Positions 54,239 through 64,000 of a stretch of 64,000 bases of DNA are shown in pieces. Under the pieces are notes generated by a model, which did not search any database, was not told where the DNA came from, and worked only from the letters and a program-made list of their open reading frames with translations. A program made the position numbers and the translations under genes. Position 1 is the stretch's first letter; each line of letters starts with the position of its first letter. The DNA is from Lagopus muta (Eukaryota > Chordata > Aves > Galliformes > Phasianidae): contig NC_064433.1 of NCBI RefSeq assembly GCF_023343835.1, positions 71,074,032-71,138,031 on the forward strand, given 5' to 3'.

Positions 54239-55782
54239 TGCATTGTGTTTTTCTCTATTTTGAACCGATCTAGGTATCTGGCAGTGATCAGGTAAAGGTT
54301 AATTAACATTTGAGTTGCAGCTTGCTTGTTATCATGCAGACTCTCTAAGGAGCAGAGTGAAATAGAGATCACCCCTCCTCTAATGGGACTCTTGTAGGGA
54401 AACCTGTAGGATACCCTCTGCTGCGAATCTTATGTATCAACCCATGCTCCACGTGGTTAAAACAGGACATACTGTTTAAAACATGTGGTTGTAATTGAAC
54501 AAACTACTTCAGAGAACTGGATTAGCTATTTCAAGGCATACAAGGATTTTTTTGCGTCCTTTCAAATGTACAGAGACATCAGGGTGCTCCAGTCTTAAAA
54601 CTAGTGGATCCTGCAAAACGTTTTATTTTACTGGACTGGGAGAAAAGTAAGCATACTGATACAGACTGAAGATGGAGCAGTTGGAGGTAAATGGAAGTTT
54701 AGAGCGCTCAGTAGGGTTGAGTTTGGGATAAATGTGGCAAAAAGTGTGACTTTCTGACCTACAGCTCAGGATTTTTTGACAGGGGAGCTTTAGGCCTCTC
54801 ACATGGGTGTTAGAAATGCACACACAATGGTTGTTAAAAGAAAGTGGCTGTGGGTGACTTGCTGACCTGGTGGGGTCAGAATTTACTTCCTGTGTGACAT
54901 CAGGGAGCATTTTTGCGTGCTGCAACTCTGTGTGATCAGCATGCCTGATTTTTAAGAACTCACAGTTCCTGCGATGCTCACATAAGTGGGAACATCTGTA
55001 GTTACCCTGGTTATCTCTAAATAAAGACTTTATGGATTGAGGTGTTGTGAATGAGTGACAGCTGTCTTTATCAGCCCCAAGCACTGAGAAGTCGCATGCT
55101 AACAACAAAAACTGTTGGTTCTTATACAGAAAATAAATTGAAAAGGCAAATGAAGAACTATGTGAAGAACATATGTTTTCAAGTTCTCTGCAGTCAGGAT
55201 GTCTAGAAGAGCAGGAGATAGTGCTCTATCTGTACTAAAGCTGTAAGAAAAATTGCTAAACATTGTGAAACTTGCAGAGCCATTGTGGGAGTAGCACTGA
55301 GTCTAAGCATGTGGGATACTCACACATACAACAGCAATTACAATTCACGTCCCAGCCACAATTATGCTGCTCCATTTTTCAGTAACTAAGAAAGGAATTT
55401 GGCCCAGTGAATGAATTTGAAACACTCTCAGTTGGACTGAATGATCCAGAAGCATTCCTTCCTGTTATAAGAACCATGTGCATTTTGTGTTCAACTCAGA
55501 CTAGACTAGCTTGTATAAGCCAAGTGGGGTCAAGAGATGTAGTGCATGCACTGAATTAGAGCTGGGAGTAAGTTAAAAAAAAAAAAAAAAAAAAAAGGAA
55601 ATGCCTTCTGGTAGCAGTTCTTCAAAATTCTGTCAAAATTGCATGGAATGAGCCTGCTTCAGAACAGTAATGTGCAGACTAGTTTTATAGTATTCTTTGA
55701 TAGCAGTAGGTATTAAAAGATAAGCACTGTCTACAAGATATTGGTGCTGTTCATAAACCTCATTTTTGTCTTTGCCTGTGAC

Positions 55783-56650
55783 TCAGAAAATTGCAGAATG
55801 GCTGAGGCTGGAAGGTGCCTCTGGAGGTACAGCTCAGCTCAGAGCAGGATCCATCATAGCACGTTGCCCAGAACTACATCCAGTGGTGTTTTGAGCATCT
55901 ATGAGGATGAGAGACTTTGCAGTCTCTGGGTAATTTGTCCCAGTGTTTGATTACCTACACAATAAAAGCACAAAGCAAAACTTTGTGTACTATTTTCAGT
56001 ATCTCAGTTTTTTGTTACTTCTTGTCACTTGACTCTTAGGAGGAGTCTGACTCCATCGTCGAGCATTTACAGATCAGCTTCCTCCCACATCCTTTGTGTC
56101 CCGAGGCTGAACAGTCCCAGCTTTGTGCCTTCTTTGTATGCCAGATCACTGTGCTCTGATGCTGAACTTGGCTAGTGTGTTCATGTCTGTCTCACACTGG
56201 GAATCTCAGTTCTGGATGGAGTACTGCAGAGGTAGTTCCACCAGGGCTGAGCAGAGGAGAAGGATCATCTCCGGTCTGCTGGCTGCTCTTCCAAATGCAG
56301 CCTAGGGTACTGTTGACTGTATTTGCTGCAATGTTTAATTTGTTTGCAGGGACTCCATATCTGTATCTCTGTTTCTATAAAGCTGCCTTCCAGTCAGTTG
56401 GCCCCCAGTGTGTACTGGTACATGGGCTGATTCCTTCCAAGGTACAGAATGTTATATTTCCCAGTGCTGAACTGTGTGAGATTACTGTGAACACGTTTCT
56501 GCAGCCTGTCAGAGTCTCTCTGCATGGCAGCACAACCTTCTGGTGTTATCAGCCACTCCTAGCCTTGTATGATCTGAGTATTTGCTGAAGGTGCCATAGC
56601 CTAGGTCAGTAATAACAATGTTAAACAGTATTGGGCCCAGTATGTCTCTT
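55783..56650 (-). mobile_element. CR1 LINE, long but heavily diverged
   Basis: About 870 bp aligning by eye with the reverse complement of a CR1 3' half. Landmarks are a terminal ttgcagaatggctgaggctg, gttgcccagaactacatcca, ctgaacagtcccagctttg, ggatggagtactgcagaggt, and at the far end taacaatgttaaacagtatt followed by gggcccagt. Frames are broken by many substitutions and small gaps, so it is old. This is the longest CR1 copy in the window although it is the least intact. Confidence 0.82.
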
Positions 56651-57354
56651 CATAATCCATGTAGAGGTTGTATGAGACTAGAATCTCAGTAAATAAGGAT
56701 CTGTTGAACTGCTACTAGTTCAAAAATCTGGACAAATATTGCTGGAAAGAAGAGAATAACAATACAGCATAATGGAAAAACAGAGAAAGCTACAAAAGAA
56801 CTGGGAGGGAAAGGGCAGTACAAGTACAGTTTTGGAGTGGATAGGGAATTCTCCTAATTGGCTGTGGCTTAGCTTTTCCTTTATCTATGTTCTTCAGAAT
56901 TCTGGACTGAATTTTACTTTTTTATTATTGTTATTTTTGAAGGAAAGTAAGTAAAAATGCTAAGAAGGAGAAGTTTGCAATCCGGTTTTGAGATGTCAAA
57001 AAGCTGTTCAAAAAGCCCGTTGCTCAGTTTCACGAGGACAACTGGCTGAGATCAATGTACTGAATTCTAGCCCTTCTCATCCGCACTGGAGAAAAACTTG
57101 CTTTTGATTGCTGGAGATTTATACAATTTTTTTTTCTTAATTATTAGGCATTGTGAACCTCAAGGTTATACATGCTCTGTACATGTTTATTACAGCTTGT
57201 TCTGTTTAATTTGATACTAATTGGTTATGTTGAAAGCAAAGCTTCTGATATCTTGTTATCAGTGTTCCTGCTAAGCTAATTAAGCCCCTGAGACAGTGCT
57301 GCTATATTGTTTTTCTTCCTGATGTGAAAGAAGGTATTTATTTTGCTCATAGGC

Positions 57355-57672
57355 ATATGAACTCCAGCATGGAGTTCACAAAGGGCAGGTCCTGCTTGAC
57401 CAACCCGATCTTCTTCTGTGATCTAGTGACCCATCTGGCAGATGAGGGAAAGGCTGTTGATGTGGTCTACCTAGACATCACCAAAGCCTTTGGCACTGTC
57501 TCCCACAGTATTGTCCTGCAGAAGCTGGCAGCCCGAGGCTTGGGCAGGTACACTCTTGGCTGGGTAAGGAACTGGCTTGAGGGCCAGGCCGAGAGAGTGG
57601 TGGTAAATGGAGTTAAATCCAGCTGGCAACCCATCACAAGTGGTGTTCCCCAGGGGTCAGTGCCTACTTCTT
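57355..57672 (+). mobile_element. CR1-type reverse transcriptase fragment
   Basis: An open stretch encodes an internal part of the LINE reverse transcriptase: FTKGRSCLTNP, then ADEGKAVDVVYLDITKAFGT, VSHSIVLQKLAARGL and SWQPITSGVPQGSV. The first palm motif, with its Asp in VYLDITKAF, is present. Homology stops just after GVPQGSV, before the second catalytic FADD box, and a stop codon follows. Neither the ORF2 C-terminal part nor the CR1 3' UTR is present beside it, unlike ordinary 5'-truncated copies. It is inactive. Confidence 0.88.
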
Positions 57673-60439
57673 TAGGACACTGAATAGTGATGAACTTCTA
57701 TAGGGGCAGCCAAGGCTTTTAGAAAATGGGACTATGAGTTGAGGACACGTCCTGTTTGTTAATATTTTCTATTTGAAGCAGAAAACTGTATTAAGAAAGA
57801 ATAAAAAACATTTTCTACACAAGGAAAAATGTTTGCTACTTTGTGATAGGATGTTTAGTCCTTTGGCAGCAGGTATCTGTAACGCTTTTGAGTCTCTGGG
57901 AGTAGCAGGATCCACGCAGTGCTACCTGCTGAGAAGTGGGGAGGCTGGAAAACTGGAGGGCAGGCTGCCTGAACTGTCTGAACACTGGAGCCCTATGCTT
58001 TGTTTTAAAGTAAATCATGATCTTTCTATCTTCTAGTGAACTTCCTTAAGTGATGGTGGAGTTTTCTCACTTCTAGAGGTTTACCACAGTTGGTATGTAT
58101 TAATGATGACACTTGAAAGTAACTTTTTTTTAATTGCCTTCTCAGGTATCTGACCTTCCGTTCTTTAGCATATGAGCTGGAAGAATGTTATTTTTTACAA
58201 GCTGTTTTGAACAGCTGCAACCCTTTGAACACCAGAGGAGGTTTTAGGCCTAGTTTTCTGGAAAAGCAGGATTCTGCAGGTTGATACTATCAGTACATCT
58301 CTTTCCAATTTCAACAGACTCTTCCGTCTGAAAAACTCTGTAAATTGATCTTTCCTTTTTCTATTGAGCTGAGGAAGAACACAGTTGTGGACAAAGTATG
58401 TTCTTCCTTCTGTAAGCTGAAATTTCCATAGGTCTTCCTCATCAGAGGTGTTGTGAGTAGTCATCATAGACCTGAAGATAGCTGCTCTCTTTCTTCGTTC
58501 ACGTTTCAGAGCTGATTCTTTCTTGACTTGTACTCAGCCATTCTGTTTATGTTGAAATCTTCTCTCCTTGCTTTAATGGTTTGTCTGAGACTCCCACGTT
58601 GATGGAAGAAACAATAATGAATTTTGTTGAGAATTCTTTGCCAAAAGACGCAACTTGATGTAGTTTGAGTAAATGTCAGTTTGGGTAAAACAACGAGAGA
58701 GTGAGGAAAGAAGGATCAGCTGCTTTCTTGTGCTTCAAAAAGTTGGCTGTTTTGGGGAGAGGACAGGAAGAGGAGGGAGAGTGAAAGAAGAAAGAATCTG
58801 AGGTACATTATTAGAAAAGGGTGAGCGCCTGAGTGCCAGAAGCACAAGACATGAGTGCCAAATGTGAACAAATATTGCTGAGTTTTCATGAATGCTGCTT
58901 CTGCAAGGAGAGAAGATCCATTTGCTCATTAACAGCTATGCCTGTAAGCGAATTTCTGAGTATGTGAAGGAAGAATAAGCTGTGCACAAAGGAGAAGATA
59001 AATGTCAGAATTCCATAGGTCTGGACTTCAGAGTTGCTTTTTGCATGTGCTTTGTTCCTGTTTTTTACAATTTTTTCTTTTTTTCTTTTTTTTTTTTTTT
59101 TTTGCTTCTCCACACTATCAGCCTTTTATTGTTCGTGAGGAGACAGACAGACTCTTGTTCCAGAGTAGGGGGAGGAGGGAAGAAACGTGTAAGCGCAGTG
59201 GAATGTCCTTTTTAGTGTCTCTCTCTGGCTCTAGGTTTGACATGTGGGGATTTTAACGTATAATGAGCAGCAAAGTGTCAGAATACAAGCGACAATGAAA
59301 ACAAAATTCAGTCAGTAACCTTGGGGCTCTGAAACTGAGCAAATGTTTATCAGAGTAAGATTATGCTGGACATCATTGAATAAGAATGAGCTGATGTCAC
59401 ACTTGGCAAGAGCAGGAACTGGTTTTTTTCCGCACAAACAGCACAACATAGCAAGGAGAAAGCAGAGGGAAGGGTAGGAAGGAGGGGAGGGGAAGGAGGA
59501 AGAAAGGCGGAGAGCTGTTTGCTGTAAATTGAACTAATAAAAATATAAAGATGTGGTTTGTTTTGTTAGAAAGAGTCTTGGAGGATGTAAATAGACAAAG
59601 GTTAAGGATGCTTCAGGGCTCCTCCTACACTGTGGCCTTGAAGAGCTGCGTACAGATTTCTGACAGCCGTTGCATAGTCTGCCTTGACTTGCTCCAAGTA
59701 GGCAGTGTACTATAGGCTTGTTTCTGTGGTCCTGATTCAATGGCAACTCATTTGGCTTTAATGGGAATTTTTACTTGAATAACAAAGTCCAGCTTTTGTG
59801 ACCTCTGGTAGCTTTAGTGCCTAGTTAATGAATAGGAGGATCTCCCCTCTCTTAGCCTTGTATGCCCTGTTTTTAAAGCTTCATCTTGTTTTATACTTCA
59901 AGTAACATGAAATGTTAACTGCAGAAAGAGAGATTTGCTTGATGGAGGGAGCAGAGCAGGAAAACCAGGTAGCATCTGAAGCTAAGAATTAGCAAGCTGT
60001 ATCTGGTGAATGTGCAAGTGAGCAGTATTGGAAAGTGACTCGGAAGAGGTGTAGATATAATACATACAGCACTGTGGGTGCTGCTCTGTGCTCTTGTATT
60101 CTAGCTTGGCAGACTGCTTGTGAAGTGGCACAAGTTAAACAGGAAAATACCTTTCCTGTACTGGAATAAGCATCAGTGCCAAACATTATAGCAGTATATC
60201 TATGAGGTGGTAGTTGTATCCCATCAAGCTCCTTTCCTCATCCCATCGAGTACCCAAGCTGTTAAAAGTTAAGAGCAACCCTCCTCGCATCCACCCATAC
60301 GTCTACAGGCATTTGTTTAGTAACAGCCCCCCATGACATTGAACACAAAACTGGGCGTTATTTTTTCAAAATGAAAAAAATAGAAATTTAGAAATGGGGC
60401 TGTTGTGGGAGCAGCAAGCACAAACTTTGCTAATCAATT

Positions 60440-60760
60440 TGCGGTTCTAACTTATGTTCAGTGAGCTGTCATCGCAAGGTTTTGAATCTCCTGCTCTGGG
60501 GAAGGAGGCGAAGCTTTGCAACGGAGCCACTCAGCATGCAGTTCCCTCAGGTGTATGCCGCTCTCCGGAAGCTTTTGGATTTGATGACTTCCTGCTACAC
60601 CACACTATCTCATTCAAAAAAATCCCGCTCATTCAGATTGAATAGATTTGAGTGTTCTCATCTGCTGAATGACCTTACTAGACACATGCACACTTCTGAC
60701 CTCTTCTGCAATGACTCAGCGCTGGGTGTAAGTGAAGAAGAGCACATCTGACTTTAAGAC
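60440..60760. promoter_or_regulatory. Possible enhancer or cryptic exon in BORCS5 intron 2
   Basis: A roughly 320-bp patch with clearly more CpG than the surrounding intron (tcgcaag, gaggcgaag, aacggagcc, tgccgctctccgg, cccgctc, cagcgctgg). It carries an ARE/AP-1-type TGACTCAGC at 60712-60720 and a donor-like CAG|GTGTATG near 60549. Two overlapping frames are open for 63 and 96 codons, with no family recognised. Conservation would be needed to decide. Confidence 0.25.
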
Positions 60761-63110
60761 AGGCTGGACAAAGAAAAGCTGTTGCATTTGTGCAAGAGGA
60801 GGAACAGTTGTGTTTGTGTGCTCGGTTCCTTGCTGAAAGCTGCCTGAATCAGATGAGTCTTTTAGCTGTTGCTGCAGCATAGTCCTTTATAAAGAAGACT
60901 ACAGCAGAAGAACTAAAGATAGTTACATATTTATTAACTAGGGAGTTGGATGAAAACATTTAAGGTAAATGTATTTCTAAGAGTCATAAAATTCAATGTT
61001 CAATTTACAGTTTTAAGACATTCTAAATTTTTTGTACTTTTAAGTCAGTCAGAGTTTTAGATGCTGTTTTAAGTTACTGTTACTAATACTTAGGCACTTA
61101 GTTTTCCTATTCACTTTTTCACCTGGTTCAAGAAGAGAACTGTACACATCTATACTGCTGTGGTTTGTTTGTTCTCATGCTGCTTTTAAGCACTTTTGTT
61201 ACAATGGAGATGTGGATTCAGTGTGTTGCTATGTACTTATGTTAGCGAAAACAAATGCTTCATTATCTCAGAACAAAATACGGTGGAGCTCTTGTCAACA
61301 CCTCTGTGACTACAAATTCAAACATAATCAATATTCTTCATGTAAGACTTATCTAAAAAATGATAGCTTAAAAAGAAGTCTGTTCACTGTATGCCTCTTC
61401 TCAACTCTACTTCTGAGCCTATTTTCATGCAGTTAAAAAAGTAGTGCAAAGATCATTGCAGAAGTGGATATACATTTACGGAGGACCTGTATCAAAACAG
61501 CTGCTTTCTGTTAACAGCTGCTGTTCGCACAGCCATGCTGACGTTAACAGTGAGGGCAATATGAACAGGTACTAAGAAAGCAAGTTCTGTTAGCTTGCTA
61601 AGAAAGTACAGATTGCATCCTGAAAGTGAAAAATCTAATGTCAAAATTGACTTTCAGTTGCTGTGGGTTGGTGTTAGATGTGGTAGGTTGAGGTCACTTA
61701 GATCTGGATTTACTGACTTAAGTATTTTGCCGGGTTCAGTGTTATACTTGGCCTGATGGAGGCTTTCGGGAAAAGGATGCTGAAGCTACGTAGTCTTTAG
61801 ACAGCACAAGAACAAGTTGCTGCAGGGTGAGGAGTTTGTGCAGGTGAGCTGTTCTGCAGTGCCTGCTTAATTTTCAGGCTGTTTAGGTGCTTGGAACTGT
61901 GCAGCTGCCTTACCCTGTATGTGTTCATGCAGAAGGAGCAGTTGAGCCTGTGCCTGCTTAAACAGCCATGGTACATCTCTGCAGAGTAGGAGTTCTGGCT
62001 GCTGGTGCAATGCCAAGCATCTGCTTGCAAGCATCAGAACTTTATCTATTCTTAAACCTTGACTGATCTATGAAGTAAATCCTCTTAGGTGCTGTGATTT
62101 GCTAGAGTGGTGTAATTGCAAAGACCTTTAAAGATGCCAAAAATATTGAAAATAAATTTCCTTAAAATAGGAGTAAACAGAGATTTTCCCCACCAAATGC
62201 TTAATTTTCATTTGTTTTCATGAATAATCTTGAAAACCTGATTTGGAATCAAGTCTGCAGTTTTTTTTCTTTTTTTTTTTTCTTCTCCCTATTTTGGTAA
62301 CAAAGAAGATTTGCCTGGCAGCAAAACTCTTTGGCTTCAGAGCTCATCCTTTCCTGCTATTTTGTTCCTTATCTGAAGTCAGAACCTTCTGTACAGAATG
62401 TAAGAGCTAGTAACTGTCTGTGTCACAAGCAAAGCAGTAGTTTTGTGAGTAGTGAGTGATTAAAAATACTGCTTTATGTGCATTTTTAATATATTAATAA
62501 AGAGTAATGTGATTTTTGTTGTTGTTTTTAAATCTGTGTTTGTGAATTCTTTTTGTCCTGGTGCTCTGCCACATCCCATGGGTTTACCTGTGGCTGCTGA
62601 ACTCTTCACACCTTACAGTCGTGCTGTGACTGCCAGCCAGGTTTGCTCCTTGTGATCTCTAGAGGCGGAAGACAGAGCTGTCATATGGGTGAGCTGGGGT
62701 GGAGGGCTTGGGAAGAAGGTGGTACACGGCCTAGAGACCTGGACTGACAGCAAGCCTTCCTCTTTAGACCATTGCCTTAGTGGCTGAACCCTGCAGCTCT
62801 GTGCTCTGATTCAGATACTTCTTAAGCATTTTGAAGCTTCCACTGCCATATCCTTGCTGAGATCTGTGACTGGCTTTGTGTGCAAGCAGAGAACCCAGTG
62901 GGGATGTGGCAGTTGAAATGCTGTTAAGTTTCACTTTTAGTCAAGCAAATCAGATGGTCTGGTTTGGTTGTTGTTGTTTTTGTTGTTGTTTTTTTTTTTT
63001 TTTAAATGCTGATCAGTTGACTAACATTTTTGTTTTATTTGGCCACTGTGTGTATTTTCTAATGTAATGAGCAGAAGGAGATGATGTACTGGCAATCATA
63101 CTAACTGGTA

Positions 63111-63303
63111 TTACAGAATTACAGGGGTTGGAAAGTCCTCAAGAGATCAAGTCCATCCCCCTGGCTAATGCAGGTACCCTTCAGCAGATTGCACAGATAG
63201 GCATCCAGACAGGTCTTGAATATCTCCATAGAAGGTGACTCTACAACCTCTCTGGGCAACGTGTTCCAGTGCTGTGCCATCCTTACCGTAAAGGGTATTC
63301 TAC
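63111..63303 (-). mobile_element. CR1 LINE 3' fragment, diverged
   Basis: Starts acagaattacaggggttgga, then aagtcctcaagagatcaag, aggcatccagacaggtcttg, gaatatctccatagaagg, ctctgggcaacgtgttccag and ends ccgtaaagggtattc. It is of a different subfamily from the 3.0 and 44.6 kb copies, as the gtccatccccctgg and agacaggtcttgaatatctc blocks show. Confidence 0.92.
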
Positions 63304-64000
63304 TGATGCTTTATGCATCCATTGTATGCTCTGTTTTTCTAACTTCTGTGTGTGCATCTTAAAGTAGTCAGGGGATGCTGAGTTACTCTTGTGCCTTATG
63401 TAGCCTTGTACTACATGCCAGGCTGTGTCCTAGGCTGGAAGAATACTTGTCTCTCTGCCCCTCTCAGGGCTCTTGTCCCAGCTGCTGAAAGCTTCCTGTT
63501 CCATCTACAAGACTGCTGCCTCTTGTGACAGTCCTTGTAAGTGCTGTGAGGAAGCTGTGATTTGGGTGAGTAAAACTCTGCATTGAGTAAATGGAAAGGT
63601 ACCTAGTAGAAGTGCTATGGTGAGGGAAGTAAAGTTTTGCTGTAACATGACTGATACTTTCTATAATGGGTTTAGGAAATAGATCTGCACTGTGTGTGAG
63701 CGTGTCATCAGCAGATTGTATATTAATAACTTAAAGAGTCAGTGTTGGGAGAGGGGTATGTTTTCACAGCTACACTGTCTGAGGTGGAGGTTAAGTGGAG
63801 GCAGCTGTGAGCTGTTATATCCTGGGTACATCTGATTGCAAAGGGAGTGCAACAGGCAACATCAAAGCCAAAACATGGAATTTGCCAGCACTGTCCTTAA
63901 GCTGTCCCCCAGCTTTATGGCCATGCTGGGGCCCAAGCCCTTGGCTTGGAGTATGGGGAGTGAGGGTTTGAGAGGCTCCCAGCTTGCTGACCACAGATGC

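Noticed and set aside
54623..55108. 161-codon minus-strand frame
   Set aside because: It is the longest frame in the intron outside repeats, but it has no recognisable domain or supporting splice sites, and its Ser/His-rich composition is ordinary for AT-rich intronic DNA.
55431..55462. Possible CR1 3' end (ttggactgaatgatccagaa)
   Set aside because: Only about 30 bp are suggestive and no terminal octamer follows.
56175..56588. 137-codon plus-strand frame
   Set aside because: It is an antisense reading of the diverged CR1 at 55783-56650.
59460..59520. Purine-rich G/A stretch
   Set aside because: It is interrupted by pyrimidines and similar to many intronic low-complexity segments.

Overview
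The window reads as nuclear DNA of a bird, probably a galliform such as chicken. It has AT-rich introns and intergenic DNA, three sharp CpG islands, no mammalian-type SINEs, and about a dozen fragments of the avian CR1 LINE. Three vertebrate genes can be anchored, and their order matches human 12p13: LRP6 (minus) - MANSC1 (minus) - BORCS5 (plus). Species assignment is not possible by eye.

Layout. 1-8341 is intron 1 of LRP6, whose remaining exons lie beyond the left edge. 7880-9345 is the LRP6 CpG island, with coding exon 1 at 8342-8396. 9346-23281 is intergenic DNA and the MANSC1 3' flank. 23282-29809 is the complete three-exon MANSC1 gene (449 aa), assembled here from splice sites and reading phase. 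29810-32780 holds the head-to-head MANSC1/BORCS5 promoter region. BORCS5 coding exons 1 and 2 are at 32781-32838 and 33970-34113. From 34114 to 64000 no further exon was seen, so this is read as the large BORCS5 intron 2, carrying CR1 fragments, homopolymers and a few possible regulatory motifs.

Roles, from family knowledge. LRP6 is a Wnt co-receptor at the plasma membrane. MANSC1 is a single-pass membrane glycoprotein of poorly known function. BORCS5 is the myristoylated lysosomal-membrane subunit of BORC, which couples lysosomes to ARL8 and kinesin. They are neighbours by conserved synteny, and there is no evidence that they share a pathway.

No convincing new biological system was found. 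The points most worth a second look are: an in-frame upstream ATG that would add 63 residues to MANSC1, a GGA-repeat next to the LRP6 exon 1 donor, CTCF-like motifs in divergent orientation around MANSC1, a 53-nt polypyrimidine tract between two promoters, a 53-nt poly(A) run, a CR1 reverse-transcriptase piece lacking its 3' end, and a CpG-containing possible enhancer or cryptic exon near 60.45-60.75 kb.
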